Source of the DNA: DYMC01 sp035406705 | GTDB lineage: Bacteria > Verrucomicrobiota > Lentisphaeria > Victivallales > GWF2-50-93 | Direction of reading: 5' to 3' | Assembly: GCA_964426675.1 (NCBI GenBank) | Contig: CAYRRM010000020.1 | Location: forward strand, 1 to 52,318 | DNA length: 52,318 nt | In this document: positions 1 through 7,452 of the stretch, piece after piece | How positions within the stretch are numbered: the stretch's first letter is position 1 | Layout: every line of letters begins with the position of its first letter | Notes under the pieces: model-generated | The model's database searches: none | The model's input: only the letters and a program-made list of their open reading frames with translations | What the model was told of the DNA's origin: nothing | Position numbers and translations under genes: made by a program

Positions 1-969
1 TAATGCTATACAAGGCAGCTTATATTTTTTTGCGATTTTCGCAACTTCGATAGGAGCCTTTCCAAAAATCGTTTGAAAATCAATTCGACCTTCACCGGTA
101 ATTATAAGATCTGCATTTTTGATTTTTTCCTCAATTTGAAGTTCTCTAAAAACGATTTGAGTTCCAGGCCTAAGTTTTGCCCCCAAAAGAGCGTGAAAAG
201 CTGCGCCAATTCCACCTGCAGCCCCGGCACCTCTCATATGGGAGATATCAATGCCTGTTCTTTCTTTTATTACTTTTGCGAAATTCGCAAGTCCTCTTTC
301 AAGAAATAAAACATCTTCTGGAGATGCTCCTTTTTGTGGAGAATAAACTCTCGCCGCTCCATTTTTCCCGATAAGAGGATTTTTTACATCATATGCGATT
401 TGAATATCTAAGGAAGAAAATTTTTGGAAATTACAAGGATACAATATTTTCTGAATTCTGGATAAATTTTTTGCGAGTGGTTCAAGTTTTTCTCCTTGAT
501 GATTTAAAAACTGAAAACCAAGAGCAGAAAGAGCCCCTACCCCACAGTCACAAGTTGCACTTCCTCCTATTCCAATAATTATTTTTTTTGCCTTCTTCAT
601 CGCATTGAGGAGAAGTTCTCCAGTTCCTTTGGAAGTTGCAGTTAAAGGATTTCTCTCTGCATTATTCAATAAGACAAGTCCAGAAGCAGAAGCCATTTCA
701 AGTATTGCCACCGAGTTTTTTATATCATAAGCATAATGAGTTTTTATTTTTCGATTAAGAGGATCTGAAACTATGCATTCTACTTTCTTTGCCCGTTTTG
801 AAAATAAAAATGCATCTATTAATCCATCTCCACCATCTGAAATAGGTATTAATTCCAGATTATAATTCAATTTTTCTTTTACTTTTAGAATTCCTTTAGC
901 AGCTATTTTTGCAACTGAGACAGCAGAAAGAGACCCCTTAAAGGAATTTGGAATTATTAAAACATTCAT
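1..969 (-). CDS. glxK: Glycerate kinase (partial, C-terminus beyond window)
   Basis: Phosphorylates D-glycerate with ATP, feeding glyoxylate, glucarate or serine breakdown into glycolysis. Translating the minus strand from the ATG at 969 gives 323 residues without a stop, running off the left edge. The start MNVLIIPNSFKGSLSA and the blocks ISDGGDG, GIGGSATCDCGVG, RGAGAAGGIG and ITGEGRIDFQT are family hallmarks of the glycerate kinase type found in GlxK/GarK. The usual length is about 380 residues, so roughly 50 C-terminal residues are missing. Whether the product is 2- or 3-phosphoglycerate cannot be read here. The gene is divergent from the SixA-like gene and contains two copies of the GCG-W5-CGC palindrome (32-42 and 278-288). 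The family call is firm; the symbol is by similarity only. Confidence 0.9.
   Translation of the reverse strand, partial: MNVLIIPNSFKGSLSAVSVAKIAAKGILKVKEKLNYNLELIPISDGGDGLIDAFLFSKRAKKVECIVSDPLNRKIKTHYAYDIKNSVAILEMASASGLVLLNNAERNPLTATSKGTGELLLNAMKKAKKIIIGIGGSATCDCGVGALSALGFQFLNHQGEKLEPLAKNLSRIQKILYPCNFQKFSSLDIQIAYDVKNPLIGKNGAARVYSPQKGASPEDVLFLERGLANFAKVIKERTGIDISHMRGAGAAGGIGAAFHALLGAKLRPGTQIVFRELQIEEKIKNADLIITGEGRIDFQTIFGKAPIEVAKIAKKYKLPCIAL
32..42. repeat. Iterated palindrome GCGATTTTCGC (n=1)
   Basis: Perfect core with TT...AA flanks inside the glycerate kinase gene. On the coding strand it reads as Ala-Lys-Ile-Ala. Confidence 0.9.
278..288. repeat. Iterated palindrome GCGAAATTCGC (n=3)
   Basis: Perfect core with TT...AA flanks, second copy in the glycerate kinase gene. 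On the coding strand it reads as Ala-Asn-Phe-Ala. Confidence 0.9.
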
Positions 970-1053
970 TTTTTTCTATTGGATTTTTAAATTTTACAAA
1001 CTATATTATTTAACTTCTCAAGAAAAAAACAAATAGAAAAAAGGTTTTTTTAT

Positions 1054-1551
1054 ATGCTCTTAATGCTAATGAGAACTGTGGAAGCGGAAAATTTTTCAGG
1101 AGAAATCCGCGACTCAGAGCGTAGCATTACAGAATCAGGCAGAGGGGATGCTGCTTATGCGGCTGAATTTATGAAAGCCCTTGGCCTTGAACCTAAAGTT
1201 ATTATCTGTAGTCCCTTCAAAAGAACAGTAGAAACAGCTCAAACCCTCGCTGATAATCTCGATGATCCACCTCCTGTTCAAATAGCACATTCAATTATGC
1301 CTGGAGCTGGTCTGGATGAAATTCTAAAAGCCATAAAATCACGAGTCGAATGTTCAGAAGAGGATTGGATTCTCGCTGTATGTCATGAACCAGATATAAG
1401 TTCCTGTGTGAAAGAATTACTCAAAGAATCTGGAGATTATAAAATACCTGTAGAGCCAGGTACTTTAATTGGACTTGAATTAACATGTCATTATGGGCAA
1501 ATTAAGGGAAGACTTATTTTCCTTTTTTCTCCAATGGCAATGAGAGCCTGA
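1054..1551 (+). CDS. SixA-like histidine phosphatase fold lacking the catalytic His
   Basis: A 165-residue protein with the size and layout of SixA phosphohistidine phosphatases: short N-terminal strand, SPFKRTVETAQ helix motif near residues 55-65, and VCHEPDIS near residue 110 matching the family VGHNPDIS. In active members the N-terminal strand ends in RHGE or RHAE, with His as the phospho-acceptor. Here the same place reads LMRTVEAEN, so Arg and the following acidic residue are kept but the His is Thr. The protein is therefore probably catalytically dead or a binding/regulatory relative. An AAGG lies upstream of the ATG. The downstream oxidoreductase follows on the same strand after about 55 bases. 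A second, canonical RHAE phosphatase is at 39254. Confidence 0.75.
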   Translation: MLLMLMRTVEAENFSGEIRDSERSITESGRGDAAYAAEFMKALGLEPKVIICSPFKRTVETAQTLADNLDDPPPVQIAHSIMPGAGLDEILKAIKSRVECSEEDWILAVCHEPDISSCVKELLKESGDYKIPVEPGTLIGLELTCHYGQIKGRLIFLFSPMAMRA

Positions 1552-1606
1552 TTTTTATTATTTAGTCATATAAAAAAAGAGGAAACACAAATAAAAAGGT
1601 GAAAAT

Positions 1607-2770
1607 ATGAAAAGAAAACTTCGTATGGGAATGGTGGGAGGAGGTCCTGGGGCATTCATCGGAGAAGTCCACAGAAAAGCAGCAAGGCTCGATGGAAAGA
1701 TTGAAATTGTTGCAGGTGCTTTTGACATCATTCCAGAAAAAAGCCAACAAATGGGAAGAGAACTATGTATATCGCCCGAAAGAACGTATAATAACTATAA
1801 AGAGATGATAAAAAAAGAAAAAGCCTTAGGTGATGATGCAATAGATTTTGTTGCAATTACCACTCCTAATAACTGGCACTTTCCCATTGCAAAAGATTTT
1901 TTAGAAGCTGGATTCAATGTAATGTGTGAAAAACCAATGACAATAACTCTTGCTGAAGCAAAAAAGCTCAGAGAAATCGCCAAAAAAAGCGGTAAGGTCT
2001 TTGGGTTAATGCACAATTACACTGGTTACCCGATGGTGAAATTAGCAAGAGATATGGTAAAACAGGGGGATCTGGGAAAAATATATAAAGTTGTCGTTCA
2101 GTATCCTCAAGGATGGCTAATAAAACCTATTGAGAGAGAGGGGCAACAACAAGCTGCATGGCGAACTGATCCCAAACAAAGCGGAGCTGCAGGCTGCATA
2201 GGCGATATTGGCACACACGCGGCAAACCTCGCCGAGTACATAACTGGGCTCAAAATCACAGAAATTTGCGCTGATTTAACAACATATGTAAAAGGAAGAT
2301 TACTCGATGACGATGGAAATTGTTTGCTACACTTTGAGAAAGGAGCAAAAGGAATTTTACATGCCAGTCAAGTCTCTATTGGTGAAGAAAATAATCTTGC
2401 AATCTGGGTATACGGAGAAAAGAGAAGCCTCGAATGGCATCAGGAACATCCCAACTACCTTTATGTGAAAGAGATAGACGCTCCCGTTCAGATATGGAGA
2501 CGCGGTAATAACTATGTTGCCAAAAAAAGTCCCGCTGCTGCACGTTGTACAAGAATTCCATTTGGACATCCGGAAGCGTTTTTGGAAGCATTTGCAAATA
2601 ATTATCTCAATTTCGCTGATACTCTCTTATGTAAGATAGAAGGGAAAAAGGTACCTTCTGAATACCTTGATTTTCCAAGTATAGAAGAAGGTGTAAGAGG
2701 AATGGCATTTATTGATACAGTAGTGAAAAGCTCAAAACTCAAAAAATGGTTAAAAATGCCACAGTTATAG
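1607..2770 (+). CDS. Gfo/Idh/MocA family oxidoreductase
   Basis: NAD(P)-dependent sugar or inositol dehydrogenase family, 387 residues. A Rossmann nucleotide-binding turn, GMVGGGPGAFIGEVH, lies at residues 8-22, and the family motif CEKP is at residues 107-110; its Lys is a conserved active-site residue. The second half is the alpha/beta dimer-substrate domain, with GDIGTHAANLAEYITG supplying the conserved Asp and His of the substrate site. A good ribosome site, AAGGTG, sits before the ATG. No adjacent sugar gene fixes the substrate; this subfamily (GGGPGAFIG start) is common in PVC bacteria that degrade complex sugars. It is followed by a hairpin terminator. Confidence 0.9.
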   Translation: MKRKLRMGMVGGGPGAFIGEVHRKAARLDGKIEIVAGAFDIIPEKSQQMGRELCISPERTYNNYKEMIKKEKALGDDAIDFVAITTPNNWHFPIAKDFLEAGFNVMCEKPMTITLAEAKKLREIAKKSGKVFGLMHNYTGYPMVKLARDMVKQGDLGKIYKVVVQYPQGWLIKPIEREGQQQAAWRTDPKQSGAAGCIGDIGTHAANLAEYITGLKITEICADLTTYVKGRLLDDDGNCLLHFEKGAKGILHASQVSIGEENNLAIWVYGEKRSLEWHQEHPNYLYVKEIDAPVQIWRRGNNYVAKKSPAAARCTRIPFGHPEAFLEAFANNYLNFADTLLCKIEGKKVPSEYLDFPSIEEGVRGMAFIDTVVKSSKLKKWLKMPQL

Positions 2771-2791
2771 AGTTCTTCAAGATAGCAAGCG

Positions 2792-2812
2792 GAGGAGGAT
2801 AATTCCCTCCTC
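2792..2812 (+). terminator. Hairpin terminator after the oxidoreductase gene
   Basis: Seven-base-pair stem GAGGAGG/CCTCCTC with a 7-base loop, followed by TGTTTTG. It lies about 20 bases after the oxidoreductase stop and before the two-component cassette. The T tract is short, so efficiency is uncertain. Confidence 0.6.
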
Positions 2813-2963
2813 TGTTTTGCAGTTTAACCTACTATTATAAGAAGAATGAATATAATATAACAGAATAACAGAAAATTTGCTTTCAGGTATTTTATCAGGA
2901 GGATATTTTTTCTCAGAAAAAAAATTACTAAAAAAAGCCCTTGAAAGAAAAAACTATAATAAT

Positions 2964-3536
2964 ATGAAAAAGTATTTAAAATCTACAGAAGCTGCAAAAT
3001 ATCTTGGTATTTCAAGATCAAGCCTTTCAAATTGGGCCAGACAAAAATTACTCAATGCCGCAATAACTCCCGGAGGGCATTACAGATTTCTACAAGAGGA
3101 ACTTGATAAATTCGCCCAGAAAAGAGGTTTTGAGACAGTTGGAAATTTAGAGAATGAAGATACGAAAATTTTAGTTATTGATGATGATAAAATGTTCAGA
3201 AAATTCGTCTCTGAAGCACTTGAAGTCTTTGATGGGTATGAATTACGCGAAGCCTCAGATGGTATGGAGGGGGCTTTAATTATAGGTTCATGGAATCCTG
3301 ATCTTGTGATAGCAGACCTTAGAATGCCAAATATGAATGGCATAGATTTTTGTAAAATGCTCAGGAAAAATGAAGATACCAATGATGTTGAAGTAATTAT
3401 AGCAAGTGCTTATCTCTCAGAAGAAATAAAAAAACAAATACAGTCTCTAAAGATTAACATTATCCTTGAAAAACCTGTTCGTCTCACTACCCTGGTTGCA
3501 GCAATAGAAAAGTGCACCGGTATGAAACTGAAATAG
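2964..3536 (+). CDS. Response regulator with N-terminal MerR/excisionase-type HTH and C-terminal REC domain
   Basis: A 190-residue protein from the ATG at 2964; an in-frame TTG at 2877 would add 29 unlikely residues. Residues 5-50 form an excisionase/MerR-type winged helix (STEAAKYLGISRSSLSNWAR, then GGHYRF). Residues 67-185 are a receiver domain with acidic pocket D73-D75, phospho-acceptor D118 (VIADLRMPNMNG), S148 and K170 (EKPV). The order is opposite to most response regulators, where REC precedes the DNA-binding domain. The gene is first in a three-gene unit with a secreted protein and a histidine kinase, which is the obvious phospho-donor. The target genes are unknown; DNA binding is inferred from the HTH. 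Confidence 0.9.
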   Translation: MKKYLKSTEAAKYLGISRSSLSNWARQKLLNAAITPGGHYRFLQEELDKFAQKRGFETVGNLENEDTKILVIDDDKMFRKFVSEALEVFDGYELREASDGMEGALIIGSWNPDLVIADLRMPNMNGIDFCKMLRKNEDTNDVEVIIASAYLSEEIKKQIQSLKINIILEKPVRLTTLVAAIEKCTGMKLK

Positions 3537-3553
3537 CATAGAAGCCTGAAATT

Positions 3554-4288
3554 ATGTCTAATCTAATTCAAAGACTTCTTCTGTTCTCAATCTTTACTCT
3601 GCCTTTATCTCAAATTACTGTAAAAACAGAAGAGGAGACTTTCAGGAAAATCGCTTCTAACGAAATGCCTTCATCGCCATATGAATATAGATATTCTTTT
3701 TCAAATTATTCTGTTTCAATCAAGCAAGAAGAGGATAGGATTTTTTTATATGTGGATTTTCTTGATGAAACAGAAAAAAGAACCTATAAAAGCTGGCAAT
3801 GGGATGCGATAAATCAGTCATATATTGAATCAAATGATGAGGAAAGCATTTTTGCAATAATATTAAGAAGCGAAGAGAATAATAATTCCTCTGATACAGC
3901 AGATATCTGGTTATGGAGAGCATTTATGAGCGATCCAGCAGAATTGGCTGAAGATTTTTATGCCATAATCAAAAACAATAGAATAAGTAAATTAGAAAGA
4001 GATGCCGGTGCATTATGCTGGGAACCTATTTACTACGAAAATTTTAAGGGGGAAAAATTACCACGATTTAAACATAAAACTCCCTCAGGAAGTTATGCTG
4101 ATGTATCAGCAAAAGGAATATGGAAAGATGGACATTGGAAAATTATCTTTTCAAGAAAATTAAATACAGAACATCCTGATGATATAGTTCTTGAAAAAAA
4201 TAAAAAATATAGTTTTTTTTTCTGCGTAACCAAAGAAAAAATCCTGAATTTTTCTGACTTAGATAAAATTACGATAACAATTAGATAA
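3554..4288 (+). CDS. Secreted ethylbenzene-dehydrogenase-like haem-domain protein, putative sensor partner
   Basis: A 244-residue protein with a hydrophobic N-terminal segment (about residues 5-20) that looks like a signal peptide. The features DIWLWRAF, an acidic/aromatic middle and GIWKDGHWKIIFSRKL with C-terminal strands match the EB_dh domain, the b-haem or ligand-binding beta fold of ethylbenzene and DMSO-type dehydrogenase gamma subunits. No molybdopterin or iron-sulfur subunit is nearby. The gene lies 17 bases after the response regulator and 14 bases before the histidine kinase, so an extracytoplasmic ligand- or redox-sensing role with the kinase is the best inference. No strong ribosome site is visible, suggesting translational coupling. 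The domain call is by motif recognition only. Confidence 0.65.
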   Translation: MSNLIQRLLLFSIFTLPLSQITVKTEEETFRKIASNEMPSSPYEYRYSFSNYSVSIKQEEDRIFLYVDFLDETEKRTYKSWQWDAINQSYIESNDEESIFAIILRSEENNNSSDTADIWLWRAFMSDPAELAEDFYAIIKNNRISKLERDAGALCWEPIYYENFKGEKLPRFKHKTPSGSYADVSAKGIWKDGHWKIIFSRKLNTEHPDDIVLEKNKKYSFFFCVTKEKILNFSDLDKITITIR

Positions 4289-4302
4289 TAAAATTTCAAG
4301 TT

Positions 4303-5832
4303 ATGACAAGCTATAACAAAGTTAGGAGATTATCATTTGCTATATATATTTTAATATCCGTTTTATTTGCTTGCTTTATAATCAAACTCGGAATGAATGA
4401 TATTGAACGTATTGCGAATTTCGCAGACAAAGAACGTTCATACAGTGAAAGCCTGATAAAATCATCCAACATATTAGATGCTACAATAAAAATTTTCCCT
4501 TTATCTATAGAGGCATTAAGTAATGATAGAATTACTTTATTTTCAGAAAAACTTACTGATCTGAAAAAATCGTTAAATAAAATACCATTGGACTCGAGGG
4601 GAAAAAACTATTCAGAAATCACAGAAAAGTTAAAAGAAAAATGCAGATTGATAGACTCCGCATTAAATTCCATCCATAAAAATTATCCTGAAACAAACCT
4701 GTTTTACTTCGATAGAAAAATTATTCTGCAAAATGATTTAAAAACAATTTACCTGTCTCTAATTGACACAGGAGAGATACTTCATAATTTATTTTTTACA
4801 GAATATGAAAAATCCGAATACTGGCAAAGACAAAGTTTCTTTTTCTTTAAACGTCTCCAATACATGCTTGTTACTTTTTTCATACTCACAATCTTTTTCA
4901 TTGTGCTCTCTTCTTCTTATTCAGGACTTCTTTTAAAAAAATATCTAAGGAAGTTAAGTGAAGGAACAAAGCAAATCAGTTCGGGCAATCTAAGATACCG
5001 TTTTTCAGGCATTGAAACTGATGAAATGGGAGAATTAATGGCTGACTTCAATTCAATGGCTTCAAGGTTGGAACGTCAAACTCATCAGTTAAAAAAAATA
5101 AATGAAGAACTTGAAAAAAAAGCCGAAGAACTTCTTGAGGCAAATCAACATAAAGATAGGTTCTTCGCTAATATGAGTCATGAGTTGCGAACCCCGCTTA
5201 ATTCCATAATTGGATTTGCAGACCTAAATATAGCGAGAACCGATTATTCCGGAGAGAAACTAATTGATAATTCTAAGAAAATTTTAATTGCCGCTGAACA
5301 CCTCTTATCATTAATCAGCGGACTACTCGATATTGCGAAATCTGATGCAGGCGTCTTAAAACCAATAATGGAAAAAAACAATATATCAAACACTCTTAAT
5401 ATGGTAGTTGATATGTTAAAACCAATCGTAGAAAGGAAAAAACTCTATCTTGAGTTGCAATCGTCCTCAAACATCGAATTCTATTACGATGAAAAATTAA
5501 TAAAACAGGTCCTTATAAACCTTATAAATAATGCCATTAAATTTACGCATGAGGGAGGCATAAAAATTCGACTAATTGAGACAAGTGAAAATGTAGAAAT
5601 TGAAATAGAAGACAGCGGCATAGGTATATCAGAAGAGGATCAGAAAAAAATATTTAAAGACTTTCACAGAGTAGAAAGTGGTCTGACGTCAAATTATGAA
5701 GGTGCAGGACTTGGTTTAGCTCTAAGTAGGAGATTTGTAAGAATGCATGGGGGAGAAATATCTTTAGAAAGTCAGATAGGTAAAGGTAGTATATTCAAAA
5801 TCTCTCTCCCAAAGAAGCAAAATATAGCTTAG
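4303..5832 (+). CDS. Membrane sensor histidine kinase (HAMP-HisKA-HATPase)
   Basis: A 509-residue kinase. Transmembrane segment 1 is at about residues 10-28 and segment 2 at 186-208, bracketing an extracytoplasmic helical region of about 155 residues. HAMP follows at about 210-262, then a short coiled coil to about 280. The HisKA box FFANMSHELRTPLNSIIGF carries the phospho-acceptor H293. The ATPase domain has N box INLINNAIKFTHEGG, G1 DSGIGIS and G2 GAGLGLAL. There is no receiver domain, so phosphate should pass to the response regulator encoded at 2964. The large external region and the adjacent secreted EB_dh-like protein suggest indirect ligand sensing. One copy of the palindrome lies at 4414-4424. 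Confidence 0.93.
   Translation: MTSYNKVRRLSFAIYILISVLFACFIIKLGMNDIERIANFADKERSYSESLIKSSNILDATIKIFPLSIEALSNDRITLFSEKLTDLKKSLNKIPLDSRGKNYSEITEKLKEKCRLIDSALNSIHKNYPETNLFYFDRKIILQNDLKTIYLSLIDTGEILHNLFFTEYEKSEYWQRQSFFFFKRLQYMLVTFFILTIFFIVLSSSYSGLLLKKYLRKLSEGTKQISSGNLRYRFSGIETDEMGELMADFNSMASRLERQTHQLKKINEELEKKAEELLEANQHKDRFFANMSHELRTPLNSIIGFADLNIARTDYSGEKLIDNSKKILIAAEHLLSLISGLLDIAKSDAGVLKPIMEKNNISNTLNMVVDMLKPIVERKKLYLELQSSSNIEFYYDEKLIKQVLINLINNAIKFTHEGGIKIRLIETSENVEIEIEDSGIGISEEDQKKIFKDFHRVESGLTSNYEGAGLGLALSRRFVRMHGGEISLESQIGKGSIFKISLPKKQNIA
4414..4424. repeat. Iterated palindrome GCGAATTTCGC (n=2)
   Basis: Perfect core in the histidine kinase gene, flanked by TT on the left. In frame it encodes Ala-Asn-Phe-Ala. 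Member of the GCG-A(n)T(5-n)-CGC family described in the findings. Confidence 0.9.
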
Positions 5833-6567
5833 TCTATTTCTCCTCTAATGCCCCCTGAATTTTTTATCCTAAAAAAACAATTGAAAATCGTTTTTATTTC
5901 TATGTATATGAGAATAATGTTGTTATGGATTATGTTTCATCAAACTTTTGAGTTGACGATTTTTTTACGATTTTCAAACCGCGAGGGGGTGCCCGCATTT
6001 ATCGTATCCACTTCGTTAGCTTCGACTACTAGTTACTACAGCTTCGTCTCACTGCCTGCCTGCTATCTACGGCAAATGCGCCCAACTGCTTAATTTAGGA
6101 TAAAAAAAATGTAAAAAATCGAGCATTTAGCAAATTGCTTTCTGGGCTAAGAAATTTTCTATACCGCGCAGTTTACTCAGAAAACCAGATTGGCACACAT
6201 CCTTGAGCGGGCTTTCAGAAAATTCTATAAGAAAATGCCCCCTATCAACCATCACAGAGAGCAAGCAGTCCCCCACTCCTTTCAACTTAAACACCAACTG
6301 TTTTTTTAGGATTATATTTTCTCCTGTGATAGGAATTTGCTGAAAATAATACCCCCCCTATTGCTTTGACTACGAGGAAAAGGATTAAAAGATTATTTCT
6401 TATAAAACGTTATGAAATAACGAGGCAAAAGATGCAAATTTCAGAATGAATCACCTTCGACATTCGAATCATTTTATGAACTTGCTTAGTTCTTTTTTGA
6501 CTCGAATATATTTTTTTTGCAATTTCCTGTATCGCTACGCTGTTGATGAAGTGAGTAAAAATTCAGA
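5833..6567. other. Gene-poor gap between convergent genes holding dispersed repeat copy A
   Basis: No convincing gene. The gap lies between the histidine kinase and the convergent ACT-like gene. It contains repeat copy A (6001-6104). Inverted repeats bracket that copy: TTTTTATCCTAAA near 5860 faces TTTAGGATAAAAA near 6096, and CGATTTTTTTAC near 5958 faces GTAAAAAATCG near 6112. From 6105 to 6567 I see only an imperfect direct repeat around GGGCT...TTCTATA (about 6145-6165 and 6208-6225). Short open frames here have no recognisable content. Confidence 0.7.
6001..6104 (+). repeat. Dispersed intergenic repeat, copy A
   Basis: About 104 bases that align closely with copy B at 25772-25866 and, in reverse orientation, copy C at 39992-40079. 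Shared landmarks in order are ATCGTATC, TTAGCTTCGACTAC, AGTTACTACAGCTTCG, CTGCCTG, GGCAAATG, CCAACTGCTT and GGATAA. AGCTTCG occurs twice within the unit, 24 bases apart. Confidence 0.88.
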
Positions 6568-6825
6568 TCAATCAATTTCTAAAGAGACGAGTTCAGCTTT
6601 TACGCCCTTTATGAGGTTAAGTTTTCTTGTAAGTTCTTTATGTTTTTTTTCTTCGCCAACGAGTTCGCAAATGATTAATCCTTTCTCGGAGCAATTTTTG
6701 AGGACGCCATCGTGAATTCCCAATCTTGTTTTGATTAAGCAACCCCATGCAGTAAGAGTTTTCTGCACATTTACGGCGGCGGTCTTGCGTTTTCCGACGA
6801 GAATTACGAGGACATTTTTTTTCAT
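6568..6825 (-). CDS. Small ACT-like protein of the TM1266 / iron-only hydrogenase regulator-like family
   Basis: An 85-residue protein with a beta-alpha-beta-beta-alpha-beta pattern. Recognisable blocks are a VLVILVGKRK first strand, IKTRLGIHDGV in the middle, LIICELVG, and GVKAELVSLEI at the end. This matches the small TM1266-like ACT/NikR-C-type family, which is often annotated near [FeFe]-hydrogenase genes; no hydrogenase gene is in this window. A small-molecule-binding or regulatory role is inferred. An AGGAG ribosome site lies upstream of the ATG. It is the last gene of a likely minus-strand run xthA, kinase, pseudopilin, this gene, following the pseudopilin by 30 bases. Confidence 0.7.
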   Translation of the reverse strand: MKKNVLVILVGKRKTAAVNVQKTLTAWGCLIKTRLGIHDGVLKNCSEKGLIICELVGEEKKHKELTRKLNLIKGVKAELVSLEID

Positions 6826-6855
6826 TTTTTTTCTCCTTTTTTCTGGTAATTTTGC

Positions 6856-7449
6856 TTATTTTATATTAGCGAATTCTGCGAAGATTTTTTTTAAGATAGC
6901 CTGTTGATTTTCTGTTATATCCTTGGGGAGTTCTTTTGTGGTTTTGACATGTCCATCGGCATATACAATATTAAACCCGCCTGGATGAGGATGAGGTGCA
7001 TTTTTCGATACACAACTGAATTCAATTAGAATCCAGGTATTTGCCGGATCCTGGATGGTTGCTTTTCCGGAGAGAGTGTCATTATATACCCATGTCAATC
7101 CTTTTTCCTTTAGTTTATCTGGCATAGCTGGACATATCCAGACTTTATCACTATTTATTTCATCGGCTAATACTACTCTTATACTATTGGCGTCTTTTTT
7201 AGGATTTTCAGGGAAAAAGGCTGCTTTTGGATACTCACCATTTGAGAGGTGGTAGGAAGTAATTGCCATACCTACCTGTCGCATATTATTCATACATTCT
7301 GTTTCTGCTGCTTTTTGTTTTGCTTTTACATATGCGGTAACCGGGACACTTGAAACTATGGCTGCGACTGCGAGCATTTCTGTTACGGTGAAGAATTTAA
7401 TAATGATTTTTTTTGTTGATTTTTTTAATATTTCCATCTTTGTCTCCAT
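6856..7449 (-). CDS. Pseudopilin-like protein with non-canonical cleavage site
   Basis: A 197-residue protein with a type IV prepilin-like N-terminus: a basic leader, then FFTVTEMLAVAAIVSSVP and the helix continuation KAKQKAAETECMNNMRQVG. The Glu at mature position +5 is kept (F-T-V-T-E), but the residue before the expected cleavage point is Phe instead of the near-invariant Gly, and the hydrophobic segment contains Pro. The C-terminus has HPGGFNIVYADGHVK, the H...ADGH signature of secreted prepilin-like proteins abundant in Lentisphaerota and Planctomycetota. It begins 3 bases after the Ser/Thr kinase stop, implying tight co-expression. It may be processed inefficiently or serve as a membrane-anchored relative. 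Confidence 0.8.
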   Translation of the reverse strand: METKMEILKKSTKKIIIKFFTVTEMLAVAAIVSSVPVTAYVKAKQKAAETECMNNMRQVGMAITSYHLSNGEYPKAAFFPENPKKDANSIRVVLADEINSDKVWICPAMPDKLKEKGLTWVYNDTLSGKATIQDPANTWILIEFSCVSKNAPHPHPGGFNIVYADGHVKTTKELPKDITENQQAILKKIFAEFANIK

Positions 7450-7452
7450 TAT

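Noticed and set aside
5848..6093. 81-codon open frame in the 5.8-6.1 kb gap
   Set aside because: It runs through repeat copy A, has no ribosome site and no recognisable content.
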